This document shows, piece by piece, positions 9,942-20,592 of a stretch of 64,000 nt of DNA. A program made the position numbers and the translations under genes. The stretch is from Nitrosovibrio sp. Nv4 (GTDB lineage: Bacteria; Pseudomonadota; Gammaproteobacteria; Burkholderiales; Nitrosomonadaceae), in NCBI RefSeq assembly GCF_900215485.1, contig NZ_OCMZ01000002.1, positions 868,001-932,000 on the forward strand. Direction: 5' to 3'. The notes under the pieces were generated by a model that worked only from the letters and a program-made list of their open reading frames with translations, did not search any database and was not told the DNA's origin. How positions within the stretch are numbered: the first letter of the stretch is position 1; each line of letters opens with the position of its first letter.

Positions 9942-10463
9942 CTACTCACGCTCCAGTTTCACATAGCTGATGCGACTTGACAGATCCTGCGGCAGCCAGG
10001 GTATCACCATCATCGCCGCTGTTTCCAGCGGCTTGCTCAGCACGGCTTTCTTCCAGAACGGCTCCTGGGGCAAGGCGGTGAATCCCGCAGCCAGTACCAT
10101 CAATAACACTACCAACAAACCACGCGCAAAACCGAACAATGAACCCATGAATCTGTCGGTAAATCCGAGCCCCACGGTTCTTACCAAAGCCGACATCAAC
10201 ATGGTAATCAGGCCCATTGCCAGCAATGCCGAAAGAAACAAAGCGGCAAATGCCAGCAATAAACGAAGTGATTCGCCTGCGATACTGGAAGGCAGCATTG
10301 GCGCCAATGCGGCTGAAAAGGAATTCGCCACCATGAATGCAACGACCCAGCCAGCCAGCGATAATATCTCACGCACTACACCCCGCACCACACTCAGCAA
10401 AACTGATAGAACCAGTATGGCAAGGACGGAGTAGTCGAAGATCGTCAAGTCATCCGTAAACAT
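9942..10463 (-). CDS. cvpA: CvpA family inner-membrane protein
   Basis: A 173-residue membrane protein with about four predicted transmembrane helices (YSVLAILVLSVLLSVVRGVVRE near the start, then two central hydrophobic runs and one near residue 110-130). CvpA family proteins are named for colicin V production in E. coli and are linked to envelope tolerance; the biochemical role is unsettled. It sits directly before purF, the classical pairing, and after the SPOR-domain protein, with 56 bp to the latter. Confidence 0.93.
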   Translation of the reverse strand: MFTDDLTIFDYSVLAILVLSVLLSVVRGVVREILSLAGWVVAFMVANSFSAALAPMLPSSIAGESLRLLLAFAALFLSALLAMGLITMLMSALVRTVGLGFTDRFMGSLFGFARGLLVVLLMVLAAGFTALPQEPFWKKAVLSKPLETAAMMVIPWLPQDLSSRISYVKLERE

Positions 10464-10519
10464 GAAAACTTACAAAGCGTGGTGTGCCTTTTGCCTGTTG
10501 GGTAATCTCATCATGATGC

Positions 10520-11179
10520 TTATTTCTCTGTCACTACGCCTTCGAATCCCAATTTCTTCAGTTTCTCGCGTGTACTTTCCGCTTCCTCGCGTGTACGGAA
10601 AGAGCCCAAGCGCACACGCGTTATTTCCCCCTTGCCAGCCTTAACCGTTTCAGTATAGGCCTTGGCGTCCGTCTGCGCTTTGATATCCTTCGATATCAGG
10701 CTTTGCAGCTGTTGCCTCGCCTTTACCGGGTCGGAAAAAGCGCCCAATTGTACGACAAACAGGCTGGCATCATCGGTAGCTACGCCAGTTTTGGCAGTTC
10801 CTGATTCAACCTTCGGCTCGGAATTTCGCCCTTCCGTAACAGCATCCTGCTTCTTTACGGATTCCTTCAAGGATTGGGCAGGTTTTGCTGATGACCGGGA
10901 AGCTATCTGATCTTCCTGTTGTATTCCAGTTGCAGCAGAGTTTCCGGGGATGGCTGTAACCGGTGCTTCTGTGGTGGGGACGGTTTCGGGAGCAAGTTCG
11001 CCTGGCGAGTCTTCGGAAGGTATGCGAATGTCAATCTCGTGGCTTCGCTGCTCTGGTTTGCTATCGAGTACCATCGGCAGAATTACAACCGCTGCGATCA
11101 CCAGCGTAATTGCACCGACGAGGCGCCTTCTGGCGCGTTTCCTTAGCTGAATTTCTTCTTCGCTGACGGTCTTTGCCAT
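10520..11179 (-). CDS. dedD: SPOR-domain membrane protein, DedD-like
   Basis: A 219-residue single-pass protein: short basic cytoplasmic N-terminus (MAKTVSEEEIQLRKRARRR), one transmembrane segment (about residues 20-38, LVGAITLVIAAVVILPMVL), a Pro/Ser/Lys-rich periplasmic linker and a C-terminal SPOR domain (about residues 140-219, FVVQLGAFSDPVKARQQLQS). SPOR domains bind denuded peptidoglycan at the division septum; DedD acts in cell constriction. I chose the ATG at 11179 because it gives this topology; the frame is open 47 codons further upstream but that part overlaps folC. Gene order folC-dedD-cvpA-purF supports the name. Confidence 0.92.
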   Translation of the reverse strand: MAKTVSEEEIQLRKRARRRLVGAITLVIAAVVILPMVLDSKPEQRSHEIDIRIPSEDSPGELAPETVPTTEAPVTAIPGNSAATGIQQEDQIASRSSAKPAQSLKESVKKQDAVTEGRNSEPKVESGTAKTGVATDDASLFVVQLGAFSDPVKARQQLQSLISKDIKAQTDAKAYTETVKAGKGEITRVRLGSFRTREEAESTREKLKKLGFEGVVTEK

Positions 11180-11195
11180 TTGAACTTGCTTGATT

Positions 11196-12539
11196 CTAAC
11201 CGTGCTCAACCGTTTTCCGGTGCCGCGTATTCTGGTACCGCAATACTTCCGCCACGGTATGGAATGAGCCGAAAACGCAAATTCTATCATCTCTGGTTGC
11301 CTGCTCACAGGCAAATGCATAAGCTGCGGCAGGATCGGGAAATCGGTGCATCGCCTCCTCTCCCCCTTCCTTCACTACACCCGCCTCTTCCAAGGCCTGC
11401 GCCACCTCATCGGCCGTAGCGCCGCGTGGCGCACTGATGCCCGCCGCCAGCCATATATCCACTCTACTCCCAAGCGCCCGCGCTACGCCAACGATGTCCT
11501 TATCTTTGAGCATTGCGAATACGGCATAAGTTTTTTGATAGCGCCCCACGCTGTCGAGGCTCGAAGCCAATGCATGCGCGGCACCCGGATTATGCGCCAC
11601 GTCGAGGACGGTTACCGGCCGCCCAGCCAATACCTGGAACCGCCCCGGCCATACCACGTCAAGCAAACCCTGGCGTATGTCACTCATTGTAATCGGCATA
11701 CTATCCCTGATAGAATCCAGCGCAGCCAGACTGGCACTGGCATTGCGCAGCTGATAGGTCCCTCGCAAGGCAGGATAGGGAAGCGCGTGGCGCTTTACGC
11801 CGCTCCCCCAATAACTCCATCCGGCTGCATCAATACCGGCGGAGTACCCGAAGTGTTCGCCGATACGCATTAAATTTGCACCGCTCGCATTCGCATGACG
11901 ATACACACTTTCAGGGATATCCGGTTCTGCGCAGACCGCGGCTTTTCCGCTTCTGAAAATACCCGCCTTCTCGAACCCGATTTCCTCGCGGGTGTTGCCC
12001 AGATAATCCATATGATCGAAGTCCACACTGGTGAGCACCGCGCAATCGGCGTCAAAAATATTAACCGCATCCAGCCGCCCGCCCAGTCCCACCTCCAGAA
12101 TCGCGATCTCCACTTCGGCCTGGCTGAACAATTGCATCGCCGCCAGCGTGCCGAACTCGAAATAAGTCAGAGTAACATCGCTGCGGATTCGTGCCGATTC
12201 GACCGTTTGAAAGGCATTACACAACGCTTCGTCGCTTGCTTCCTGGCGGCCTATCCGCACCCGTTCGTTGTAACGCAATAAATGCGGTGAGGTGTAGCAG
12301 CCCACGCGATATCCTGCGTTGCTTAGAATTGCCTCCATCATGGCGCAGGAAGATCCTTTCCCATTAGTGCCGCCCACCGTAATGATGGGGAACGAGGGAA
12401 CAAGACCCAACTCGGCCCTGACGCGGCTTATTCGCTCCAGTCCCATCTCGATAGTCCTGGGATGGATGCTTTCGAGGCAGAGCAACCAATCGGAAAGCGT
12501 TCTGGATTCCGGATGGGGCACGTTCATTCCCATCGCCAT
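11196..12539 (-). CDS. folC: Bifunctional folylpolyglutamate/dihydrofolate synthase
   Basis: A 447-residue Mur-ligase-like enzyme that adds glutamate to dihydropteroate and extends polyglutamate tails on folates using ATP. The P-loop GGTNGKGSSCAM lies near residue 57, followed by the HLLRYNERVRIG and LEVGLGGRLDAVN segments of the family and VLDVAHNPGAA near residue 325. Three in-frame ATGs at the start (12539, 12533, 12527) are possible; a GGGG ribosome site is best spaced for the second. It lies between accD and dedD with short gaps (25 and 16 bp), consistent with one transcript. Confidence 0.95.
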   Translation of the reverse strand: MAMGMNVPHPESRTLSDWLLCLESIHPRTIEMGLERISRVRAELGLVPSFPIITVGGTNGKGSSCAMMEAILSNAGYRVGCYTSPHLLRYNERVRIGRQEASDEALCNAFQTVESARIRSDVTLTYFEFGTLAAMQLFSQAEVEIAILEVGLGGRLDAVNIFDADCAVLTSVDFDHMDYLGNTREEIGFEKAGIFRSGKAAVCAEPDIPESVYRHANASGANLMRIGEHFGYSAGIDAAGWSYWGSGVKRHALPYPALRGTYQLRNASASLAALDSIRDSMPITMSDIRQGLLDVVWPGRFQVLAGRPVTVLDVAHNPGAAHALASSLDSVGRYQKTYAVFAMLKDKDIVGVARALGSRVDIWLAAGISAPRGATADEVAQALEEAGVVKEGGEEAMHRFPDPAAAYAFACEQATRDDRICVFGSFHTVAEVLRYQNTRHRKTVEHG

Positions 12540-12564
12540 ACCCCGGCCTGAATTTGAGGAGACG

Positions 12565-13434
12565 TCAAGATGCCGGCGGAGAGGCGCGCATCAGCAATGT
12601 GCAGAGGTTGGCGATCTTGTCGCGCATACGCCGCCGATCCACTATCATATCTATCGCTCCATGTTCCAACAGGAATTCGGCGCGCTGAAACCCTTCCGGC
12701 AGGGTTTGCCGCACCGTCTGTTCGATAACACGCGGGCCCGCAAATCCAATCAGCGCCCCTGGTTCGGCGATTACCACGTCACCGATGAAAGCAAAACTGG
12801 CCGATACTCCGCCCATGGTGGGGTCTGTCAGCACCGAGATAAACGGCAGCCGTTCCCGGCTCAACTGGGTAAGCACCGCCGTTGTTTTGGCCATTTGCAT
12901 TAACGATAGCAACCCTTCCTGCATACGCGCGCCACCGCTGGCGGCAAAACATACAAAAGCCAGGCGCTGCTCGACGCACGTCTGTACCCCACGCACAAAG
13001 CGCTCGCCCACCGCCGAGCCCATTGAGCCACCCATGAAACCGAATTCGAATGCCGCTGCCACCAAAGGTACGGTCTTGACGCTGCCTTGCATCACTACCA
13101 GGGCGTCATCTTCATCAGTTTCTTTTTTTGCCTCCGATAACCGGTCAATATAGCGTTTGCTATCCTTGAATTTGAGCGGATCCAGAGAATGAACTTCCCG
13201 GCCGATCTCATGACGTCCCTCGGCGTCAAGAAACAGATCCATGCGCACTCGGCCGGAAATACGGTTGTGATGATTGCACTTGGGGCAGACGTTGAGATTG
13301 TTTCCCAGATCGGAATAATAAAGCACCGCTTCGCAGGATGCGCACTTGCTCCACAGCCCCTCGGGTACTGCCTTTTTTTCGCCACTTTCCTTGCGCTTGA
13401 TTTTCGGCGGAAGAAGTTTCTGAAACCAGCTCAT
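12565..13434 (-). CDS. accD: Acetyl-CoA carboxylase carboxyltransferase, beta subunit
   Basis: A 289-residue subunit that with AccA transfers carboxyl from biotin to acetyl-CoA, giving malonyl-CoA for fatty acid synthesis. The N-terminal four-cysteine zinc ribbon is visible ([12 protein letters not shown] and [10 protein letters not shown], about residues 31-55), followed by the crotonase-like carboxyltransferase fold with [13 protein letters not shown] and [12 protein letters not shown]. Length fits the family. It sits 26 bp after trpA, the usual trpA-accD-folC neighbourhood. Confidence 0.97.
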   Translation of the reverse strand: MSWFQKLLPPKIKRKESGEKKAVPEGLWSKCASCEAVLYYSDLGNNLNVCPKCNHHNRISGRVRMDLFLDAEGRHEIGREVHSLDPLKFKDSKRYIDRLSEAKKETDEDDALVVMQGSVKTVPLVAAAFEFGFMGGSMGSAVGERFVRGVQTCVEQRLAFVCFAASGGARMQEGLLSLMQMAKTTAVLTQLSRERLPFISVLTDPTMGGVSASFAFIGDVVIAEPGALIGFAGPRVIEQTVRQTLPEGFQRAEFLLEHGAIDMIVDRRRMRDKIANLCTLLMRASPPAS

Positions 13435-13460
13435 AGATTGGGGAGTTTAATGACAGCTAA

Positions 13461-14273
13461 CTAGTGTTTAGAACCGGCTTCGTCGATGGCGCTACGAAGG
13501 CTTGTTACCAGACGATATACATTCGTCAATATATTTTCTTCGGCCGAGTTTTCTATTTCTTCGATAATACGGCTGCCTACCACGACTGCGTCGGCGAGCT
13601 CTGCCACCGCCTTGGCTGTCATGCTGTCGCGTATGCCGAAACCAACGCCAATGGGAATGGAGATACGGGAACGCAACTGGATCAATTTATCGGCTACGTC
13701 GCGCAGATCAAGATTTGTGGCACCGGTTACGCCCTTGAGAGAAACATAATATACATACCCCTGCGCCATTTTCGCTACCTGTTCGACGCGCGTCTGCGGG
13801 GTCGTGGGAGAAAGCAGAAAAATTGCGTCGATTTGCTGACGGTTGAGATATTCGACCCACTCCCCAGACTCTTCCGGTGGATAATCCACTGTCAACACCC
13901 CATCTATGCCCGCCCCTTTTGCTCTTGCCGTGAATGCTTCATAACCCATCGCTTCTATTGGATTAGCGTAGCCCATCAGCACCACTGGGGTGTGGGTATC
14001 GTCTTTTCTGAACTCCTCCACCATTGACAGCACGTCCTTCAAGCCAACCCCGTACTTGAGCGCCCGTTCCGAAGACCGCTGGATGGTTGGCCCATCAGCC
14101 ATGGGATCGGAAAACGGAACCCCCAGCTCGAGGATGTCGGCGCCGGCCTTCACCAACTCATGCATCAACGGCACCATCAAGGCGGGTTGGGGATCACCCG
14201 CGGTAATGAAGGGAATCAACGCCTTCCTGTTTTGCTGGCGCAGCTTGTCAAATACGGTGGTAATACGGGACAT
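13461..14273 (-). CDS. trpA: Tryptophan synthase alpha chain
   Basis: A 270-residue TIM-barrel subunit that splits indole-3-glycerol phosphate into indole and glyceraldehyde 3-phosphate and channels indole to TrpB. The catalytic Glu lies in ILELGVPFSDPMADGP (near residue 49), with the second catalytic Asp in GVLTVDYPPEE and the phosphate loop GVGFGIRD. The start ATG lies 11 bp after the trpB stop, consistent with coupled translation. Confidence 0.97.
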   Translation of the reverse strand: MSRITTVFDKLRQQNRKALIPFITAGDPQPALMVPLMHELVKAGADILELGVPFSDPMADGPTIQRSSERALKYGVGLKDVLSMVEEFRKDDTHTPVVLMGYANPIEAMGYEAFTARAKGAGIDGVLTVDYPPEESGEWVEYLNRQQIDAIFLLSPTTPQTRVEQVAKMAQGYVYYVSLKGVTGATNLDLRDVADKLIQLRSRISIPIGVGFGIRDSMTAKAVAELADAVVVGSRIIEEIENSAEENILTNVYRLVTSLRSAIDEAGSKH

Positions 14274-14284
14274 GAGTGGCGGTT

Positions 14285-15481
14285 TCAGAAGGTAATATCG
14301 GAGGCTTGCGCCACAGTGGTCATATCCTTGTCTCCGCGTCCAGAGAGATTCACCAACAGCAGTTTATCCCTGGCGAGCGTGGGCGCGAGCTGGGCGGCAT
14401 AAGCCAGCGCATGGCTTGACTCCAGCGCCGGTATGATACCCTCATAATGGCACAGGGCATGGAATGCCTCCAGCGCCTGGTCGTCGGTTATTCCGATATA
14501 TTCCGCACGATTGCTGTCCTTGAGCCACGCATGTTCCGGTCCGACACCCGGATAATCCAGACCGGCCGAAATGGAGTGGGTCTCGATAATCTGTCCATTC
14601 GCGTCCTGAATCAGATAGGTGCGATTTCCATGCAATACACCCGGCCTCCCTTGTGTCAGGGCAGCAGCGTGCTGGCCGCTCTCGATGCCGCGCCCTGCCG
14701 CTTCCACGCCGATCATGCGGATATCGCTGTCCAGATAGGGATAAAACAAGCCAATGGCATTCGATCCGCCGCCTACGCAGGCAATTAACGCATCAGGCTG
14801 GCGATCGTATTCTTCCTGCATCTGCGCCATTGCCTCGCGTCCAATGATAGCCTGAAAATCACGTACCATCATAGGATAGGGATGCGGTCCCGCAACGGTG
14901 CCAATAATATAAAACGTATCTGTAATATTGGTTACCCAGTCGCGCATGGCCTCATTGAGTGCGTCCTTCAATGTTCTCGAACCCGATTCGACCGGGATCA
15001 CGGTCGCTCCCAGAAGCTTCATCCGATAAACATTGGCAGCCTGTCGCTCCACATCCACGGAGCCCATGTAAACGATACATTTCATGCCATAGCGCGCGGC
15101 CACCGTGGCGCTGGCGACGCCATGCTGTCCTGCACCCGTCTCAGCGATCACCCGGGATTTACCCATGCGCCTGGCCAGGAGCGCCTGCCCGATAGCGTTG
15201 TTGATTTTATGAGCGCCGGTATGGTTCAGATCTTCCCGTTTCAGTAGAATCTGTGCACCACCCAAATGTGCCGACCATCTTTTTGCATGATAGATAGGAC
15301 TGGGACGTCCCACGTAGTGCTTTAATTCATAAGCAAATTCGGCCTGAAAATCAGCATCGTTTCGATAGCGGTCATACTGAACGCGCAAATCCTCCAGCGC
15401 TGAAATCAGCGTTTCAGCAACAAATGTGCCGCCATACGGCCCAAAGTGACCACGGCTATCCGGAAGATCATAAACTTTCAC
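14285..15481 (-). CDS. trpB: Tryptophan synthase beta chain
   Basis: A 398-residue PLP enzyme that condenses indole with serine. The PLP lysine is in [14 protein letters not shown], and the glycine loop is [10 protein letters not shown]. The start is set at a GTG (15481, protein [18 protein letters not shown]) because an AAGGAG ribosome site lies nine bases upstream; the open frame to 15550 carries no good site and runs deeper into trpF. With this start the gene overlaps the end of trpF by 14 bp, so the two are probably translationally coupled. Part of trpF-trpB-trpA-accD-folC. Confidence 0.96.
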   Translation of the reverse strand: MKVYDLPDSRGHFGPYGGTFVAETLISALEDLRVQYDRYRNDADFQAEFAYELKHYVGRPSPIYHAKRWSAHLGGAQILLKREDLNHTGAHKINNAIGQALLARRMGKSRVIAETGAGQHGVASATVAARYGMKCIVYMGSVDVERQAANVYRMKLLGATVIPVESGSRTLKDALNEAMRDWVTNITDTFYIIGTVAGPHPYPMMVRDFQAIIGREAMAQMQEEYDRQPDALIACVGGGSNAIGLFYPYLDSDIRMIGVEAAGRGIESGQHAAALTQGRPGVLHGNRTYLIQDANGQIIETHSISAGLDYPGVGPEHAWLKDSNRAEYIGITDDQALEAFHALCHYEGIIPALESSHALAYAAQLAPTLARDKLLLVNLSGRGDKDMTTVAQASDITF

Positions 15482-16094
15482 TGATTCGAACTCCTTGCAT
15501 GAAAGCAGAAATTTTTTCGACGTCCTTGATACCCTTGGCCGATTCCACACCGCTTGATACGTCCACCGCCCACGGGTGGGTTTGCTGGATCGCCTCTGTA
15601 ATATTGCCAGAGTGCAGCCCCCCCGAAAGAATCAGCGGCAGGGGTAAATGTCGGGGAATCAAATTCCAGTCAAATGCATGCCCGGTTCCACCCGATTCGC
15701 CTTCAACATAGGTATCCAGCAGCAATCCTCTGGCTCCGGTGTAACGGGTTGCGTATTGTAGCAAATCTACCCCCTCTCTGACTCGCACTGCCTTTATATA
15801 AGGCAGTGTAAATTGCTGGCAAAATTCCGGAGATTCGCTGCCGTGAAATTGGAGCAAATTCAGCCCCGCCACGGAAGAGGTTTCCTCTACCCACCCTCCG
15901 TCCGGGTCCACATAAACACCCACGGCGGTAGTGAAGGCTGGAAGCGCGGCGACAATTTCCCGAGCTTTTGCCGGCGTGATATGACGCGCGCTTCTCCGCC
16001 AGAATACAAGCCCAATGGCACTTGCGCCAAGGCGTACCGCTGCCAGCGCATCCTCAACACGCGTTATGCCGCAAATTTTTACTCGGATTGGCAT
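15468..16094 (-). CDS. trpF: Phosphoribosylanthranilate isomerase
   Basis: A 208-residue TIM-barrel enzyme converting phosphoribosylanthranilate to CdRP in tryptophan synthesis. The N-terminus [12 protein letters not shown] holds the catalytic Cys of the family (KICGIT), and the catalytic Asp is in [15 protein letters not shown], with [10 protein letters not shown] as phosphate-binding loop. The ATG at 16094 was chosen over the longer frame to 16139, whose extension does not match the family. It follows truA by 37 bp and overlaps trpB. Confidence 0.96.
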   Translation of the reverse strand: MPIRVKICGITRVEDALAAVRLGASAIGLVFWRRSARHITPAKAREIVAALPAFTTAVGVYVDPDGGWVEETSSVAGLNLLQFHGSESPEFCQQFTLPYIKAVRVREGVDLLQYATRYTGARGLLLDTYVEGESGGTGHAFDWNLIPRHLPLPLILSGGLHSGNITEAIQQTHPWAVDVSSGVESAKGIKDVEKISAFMQGVRISESL

Positions 16095-16131
16095 AGCGGT
16101 AACTTTTGCTTCTCTGGTTTCCAGACCTGAT

Positions 16132-16968
16132 TCATCCATGTGGCATACCGGTGACGACGCAATTAGCGGAGTCGCTCATCCTTGGCAACGCCACCGCAAG
16201 CGGCGAATCGACAAAGGCGGGAAGCTTCCATTTGGCATCATAGGTGACTCCCGCCAGGTATAAGCCCGCCGCAGGAAAGGTCGGGGCGGCATCGATCCGC
16301 TTACGGCCCTTGAGCAGGGCATCTATCCATTCCGCGGGATATTTGCCCTTGCCGACATAAATCAGACAGCCGATGATATTGCGTACCATGTGATGCAAAA
16401 ATGCATTGGCACGTAATTCAAACAGAATGATGTCTCCCTGCCGCGTGATTTCCAATTTCGTCAGATTTCGTACAGGAGACTTGGCCTGGCACTCGGCGGC
16501 CCGAAAGGCGCTGAAATCGTGCTCGCCCAACAGCATCTTCGCCCCAGCCCGCATGGATTCAAGATCAAGAACCTGGTGAAACCAGCCAATCTTGCCGCAA
16601 TAAAGCCCGGGGCGGATGGGATGATTCAATAAAAGGTAAAGATAGCATCGTTCAAAGGCACAATAGCGAGCGTGGAATTCATCCGGAACTTGCGATGCCC
16701 ACTGAACTGCAATACTGCCAGGTATCAGCGCATTGACGCCACGAACCCAGGCGCTCATCGGCCGCTCCGCATGTGTGTCGAAATGCAGCACCTGATACGA
16801 GGCATGAACCCCGGCATCGGTGCGTCCCGCTGCAACCACCCGGATATCATGACAAGCGATTTTCGATAACGCCGCTTCCACAGTATCCTGCACAGAGCCG
16901 CCTGACCGCTGGCTTTGCCAACCGCAAAAATTGCTGCCATCATACTCCAGCACCAGCGCGATTCTCAC
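16132..16968 (-). CDS. truA: tRNA pseudouridine(38-40) synthase
   Basis: A 278-residue enzyme that isomerises uridines 38-40 in the anticodon stem-loop of many tRNAs. The catalytic Asp lies in AAGRTDAGVHASYQV, and the substrate loop EYDGSNFCGWQSQ and the HHMVRNIIG motif are present. The frame is open to a TTG at 17034, but the family N-terminus (RIALVLEYDG) begins at a GTG at 16968, which I prefer; the ribosome site is weak in either case. It is placed between fimV and trpF, as in Pseudomonas and many betaproteobacteria. The AT-rich patch at 16975-17000 could hold a promoter, but this was not tested. Confidence 0.93.
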   Translation of the reverse strand: MRIALVLEYDGSNFCGWQSQRSGGSVQDTVEAALSKIACHDIRVVAAGRTDAGVHASYQVLHFDTHAERPMSAWVRGVNALIPGSIAVQWASQVPDEFHARYCAFERCYLYLLLNHPIRPGLYCGKIGWFHQVLDLESMRAGAKMLLGEHDFSAFRAAECQAKSPVRNLTKLEITRQGDIILFELRANAFLHHMVRNIIGCLIYVGKGKYPAEWIDALLKGRKRIDAAPTFPAAGLYLAGVTYDAKWKLPAFVDSPLAVALPRMSDSANCVVTGMPHG

Positions 16969-17111
16969 TGTACAGGCATCATAATAGTTATTATAACCAT
17001 GGGGCCGGCATGAGCTTATTCTGAGTTTCCCCAAGCAAATTTTGCGGCAGAAACAGAGGGAATCGAACAGATGGGAGGTTGGGCGTCGGAAGCAATCAAT
17101 CCAATTTTTCG

Positions 17112-19187
17112 TTATTCTGATACTGCGCCCCGGAAATTCGCCAATATCAGTCTTGCACTATTCTGCTGCCGTGCGTCACCCTCCAGCATCACTTCCTGAA
17201 GAACTTGCATCGCGGCATCCTTGTCACCCATTTCCTGATAAGCTCGGGCAAGATCAATCTTGGAAACTATTTCATGCCAGTAAGGACTTCCTGCCGCAAA
17301 CCCTTTTTTCGCCGGATCATACGATTTGGCAAAGTTTGCGTCGTCCATACTCAAATTAATGTCAGCCAAGCAGCGTTCTTCCAGGCCAGCGGGAGCAGAC
17401 TCCAATGGAGCCTGTTCCGATGAACCACCTGGTGTCCGGGGCTTCTCCGATTGATCAGGATCGTCTACCGAGGCATCCTCGACAGTTTCCATGGTTTGAG
17501 TGTCGTGATCGTCTGGATAATAAGTTCCGCATTTAGCGGCCGGACCTGCTCCATCAGTCGGCTCGGCAATGTGTGTTCCCTGGCTCATGACGGGGGCAAC
17601 CGCTTTATCATGCACCCCAGAGTCGAGAATAGGAGAGATTATATTCTCATTGTCATTATCAGACCCTGCCTCCCTCGGGCCACGTGCCATGGAGACCCCA
17701 ACTATACCAGTAATCAGAAGAACAAGCGCGCCGCCAAGGTATTCGATATTCGCAGTCAGGTCATCGGCCATACTCTTGATATATGTGCGCGGCCTACGGT
17801 GAGCGTCATCCCCTTGCTCATGGGACGGCGAGGCGGCTGCTTGCATGGATTTGGCGATCTCCACCGGTTCATCCGTGGCCGAAGCTATTGTTAATTCCTC
17901 CATGTGGCCGGTTTGGGTATCCAGGGATGCGGATTGGCGTTCCGAAGCAGGAGAAAGGGTTGATGTCGCCGCACCCGGATCAGCAGGGTTGAGAAGCCTG
18001 ATAGCTTCTGCCCGCTTCTGCATATCCGCCAAGGCAGGGTTTCTCAACTCCAGCAGGCGTTGTAATTCCTCAATATTTTTCTCAAGCAACGCAATACGCT
18101 CATTGGCTTCGCGGATTGATCCGTGCTTTGCTATGGCATCCTCTTCCATCGCCACTAATCCGTCCTGTCCATCTACCTTTCCGCGCGCTTTACCTTTACC
18201 ATCTACGCTGTCGTCCACGTAACCACCCAGGTTGGTTGCAGCATCAAGTATCGCTTCGCCTTTGGAAAGCTTTAATACCTCCCGGGGCGGGTCTTGCGCT
18301 GAAAGTGGATCTACCTCAGCAGGCGCATCGACCTTTCCGGCAGCTGTTTGATTCAGTTCTTCGACCATGCCCTCCATATCTCCAGACCTCCGGCGGCTCC
18401 AATCCGCGGTCTGTATTTTTACTTCCTGATTAGCCTCCGCTCGGCTTATCGTACCGATTTCACTCTTATCCGGTATCCTCAAAATTGGCCCTGTCTTGAG
18501 CTGGTGCATGTTGTTGCCGATGAAAGCGTTGCGATTTGCGCGGTGTAGAGCGACCAGTATCTGGTTAAAACTGACCCCAGGCGGGGGAGCGATATTTTTC
18601 GCTATTTCGGCCAGGGTATCACCCGGCTTCACCGGACCATATACCGTATGAGCCTTGCTGACCGAAGCTGACCCTGGCGTCCCGTCGCGCTTGATTGACA
18701 GATCTGATTTGCCCACAGCCTGTTCAGCTTTACCGGAGATAGCCGGTACGGCTTGAGTTGCCGCGCCTGCCGGCGAATACCCGTCATTTTCCGACGAAGA
18801 GAGTAGAACAGTGTATTCGCGCAACAACCGTCCCGACGACCAGCTTAATTCAACCAGCATGTTCAGCAATGGTTCGGCGACTGGCTGCGGAGAAATAATC
18901 CTGACGTAGGGCTGGCCGTCGGAACGGGTTTCGATGCTCGCTTTAAATGTAGAAAGCAGGGGCGAATAATCTACGTCTGCCTCATGGAAGGTATCTTTTG
19001 AGGCAAGACGAGCCGTTAGAGAATATTTCTCTTCTTTTTTTACCGCAACCAGATCGATTTCGGCTTTGAAAGGCTGACCCAGAGCGGAGATGATGGTTAG
19101 CCTGCCCAAACCCGCCGGATACACCACTCCTGGCGACAGGATCGCAATTAAAAGTAAACACGCTTTAGAAGAAACAGGCTTCCACAC
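17112..19187 (-). CDS. fimV: FimV-like polar scaffold protein
   Basis: A 691-residue inner-membrane protein starting at GTG. It has a signal peptide (to about residue 25), the conserved FimV N-terminal periplasmic domain (LGRLTIISALGQPFKAEI), a LysM peptidoglycan-binding domain (about residues 183-245, VKPGDTLAEIAKNI), an acidic low-complexity region with a coiled-coil (LLEKNIEELQRLLELRNP), one transmembrane helix (about 480-500, YLGGALVLLITGIVGVSM), an acidic cytoplasmic region and a C-terminal TPR-like FimV domain (KIDLARAYQEMGDKDAAMQVL). FimV organises the cell pole for type IV pili and motility in Pseudomonas. Position between asd and truA is classical. Whether this organism makes pili cannot be told from here. 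Confidence 0.92.
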   Translation of the reverse strand: MWKPVSSKACLLLIAILSPGVVYPAGLGRLTIISALGQPFKAEIDLVAVKKEEKYSLTARLASKDTFHEADVDYSPLLSTFKASIETRSDGQPYVRIISPQPVAEPLLNMLVELSWSSGRLLREYTVLLSSSENDGYSPAGAATQAVPAISGKAEQAVGKSDLSIKRDGTPGSASVSKAHTVYGPVKPGDTLAEIAKNIAPPPGVSFNQILVALHRANRNAFIGNNMHQLKTGPILRIPDKSEIGTISRAEANQEVKIQTADWSRRRSGDMEGMVEELNQTAAGKVDAPAEVDPLSAQDPPREVLKLSKGEAILDAATNLGGYVDDSVDGKGKARGKVDGQDGLVAMEEDAIAKHGSIREANERIALLEKNIEELQRLLELRNPALADMQKRAEAIRLLNPADPGAATSTLSPASERQSASLDTQTGHMEELTIASATDEPVEIAKSMQAAASPSHEQGDDAHRRPRTYIKSMADDLTANIEYLGGALVLLITGIVGVSMARGPREAGSDNDNENIISPILDSGVHDKAVAPVMSQGTHIAEPTDGAGPAAKCGTYYPDDHDTQTMETVEDASVDDPDQSEKPRTPGGSSEQAPLESAPAGLEERCLADINLSMDDANFAKSYDPAKKGFAAGSPYWHEIVSKIDLARAYQEMGDKDAAMQVLQEVMLEGDARQQNSARLILANFRGAVSE

Positions 19188-19424
19188 AGCAGTACTCTCA
19201 AGAAGGCGTATGGATTAGTGTCGTAGCAGAACTGACAAGAAGTAACACTTTGCTGAAGTTTGTCTTTTTACTAACCGTATTGGCAAGTTTTATGACCAAG
19301 CCTTGGCCCCCGCAAGAAGAAGTATTGCTGCAGAACCAGCAAGCAGTGAATCGGCTAATCAGCAGAGTTCACCGCAATTATCACGCTTCTTTTTATTAAG
19401 CAACGAAAAAACTTCTATCTATAC

Positions 19425-20537
19425 TCAGGCTTCCACAAGGATTCTCAACATCCTGCGCAACGGTTCCGCCGCGCCCCACAGCAATTGATCTCCTACTGTG
19501 AATGCCGAAAGATATTCCCCTCCCATGGAAAGCTTACGCAACCGCCCTACTGGTATGGTCAACTTCCCGGTAACCGCGGCTGGTGTCAATTCTTTCAAGG
19601 TGTTCTCACGGTCGTTGGGAACAACCCGCACCCAATTGTTGGAAGCGGCAAGAATATCCTCGATCTCATCCAGCGGAACGTCCTTCTTCAACTTGACGGT
19701 CAGCGCCTGACTATGACAACGCATTGCGCCGACACGAACGCATATGCCATCAACGGGAATCGCATGACCAGCGCGTCCCAGGATCTTGTTCGTTTCGGAC
19801 TGGCCTTTCCATTCTTCCCGCGTCTGCCCATTGCCAAGATCCTTATCTATCCAGGGAATGAGGCTGCCTGCCAGCGGCACGCCGAAGTTCTCGGTCGGAA
19901 AACTCCCGTTGCGCAGTGTTCCCGCAACCTCGCGGTCGATGTCCAGTATTCCCGCAGCCGGATCGTCCAGCAAATTTTTAGCCACGCGATGCGCTTCACC
20001 CATCTGCAGCAGTAATTCCCGCATGTTTTGGGCGCCCGCACCGGAAGCCGCCTGATAAGTCATGGCGCTCATCCATTCGACCATATCTTCTTCGAACAAG
20101 CCGCCCACTGCCATCAGCATCAGACTCACCGTGCAATTGCCCCCGATGTAGTTCTTTACGTCATCGTGCAACGCCTGTTCAATAACCGGCCGATTGACGG
20201 GGTCGAGTATGATGATCGCATCCTGTCCCATGCGCAATGTAGAGGCCGCATCGATCCAGTAACCCTTCCACCCCGCCTGACGCAACTTTGGGAAAACAGC
20301 GCTGGTGTAGTCCCCGCCTTGGCAGGAAATAAGGATATCCATCGACTTGAGCTCGTCTATATCGTGCGCATCCTTTAGCGAGGGCGTTTCCCGGCCGATA
20401 TCCGGACCTCTGCCCCCCTTTTGGGACGTAGAGAAAAATGCCGGCTCAACCAATGCAAAATCATTTTCTTCCCGCATTCGCTGCATGAGTACTGAACCTA
20501 CCATGCCGCGCCAGCCAATAAAACCAACTCGTTTCAT
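19425..20537 (-). CDS. asd: Aspartate-semialdehyde dehydrogenase
   Basis: A 370-residue NADPH enzyme reducing aspartyl phosphate to aspartate semialdehyde, the branch point to lysine, diaminopimelate, threonine and methionine. The N-terminal Rossmann segment [17 protein letters not shown], the catalytic Cys in GGNCTVSLM (about residue 135) and the His in [23 protein letters not shown] region are present. The ATG at 20537 has a GGAGAGAGG ribosome site; the longer frame to 20579 is rejected. Between leuB (55 bp) and fimV (237 bp, promoter space). Confidence 0.96.
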   Translation of the reverse strand: MKRVGFIGWRGMVGSVLMQRMREENDFALVEPAFFSTSQKGGRGPDIGRETPSLKDAHDIDELKSMDILISCQGGDYTSAVFPKLRQAGWKGYWIDAASTLRMGQDAIIILDPVNRPVIEQALHDDVKNYIGGNCTVSLMLMAVGGLFEEDMVEWMSAMTYQAASGAGAQNMRELLLQMGEAHRVAKNLLDDPAAGILDIDREVAGTLRNGSFPTENFGVPLAGSLIPWIDKDLGNGQTREEWKGQSETNKILGRAGHAIPVDGICVRVGAMRCHSQALTVKLKKDVPLDEIEDILAASNNWVRVVPNDRENTLKELTPAAVTGKLTIPVGRLRKLSMGGEYLSAFTVGDQLLWGAAEPLRRMLRILVEA

Positions 20538-20592
20538 CGATCGCCTCTCTCCAGGATAACTGTTCCTGGTCTCTTCCATGTCTGATCCATAT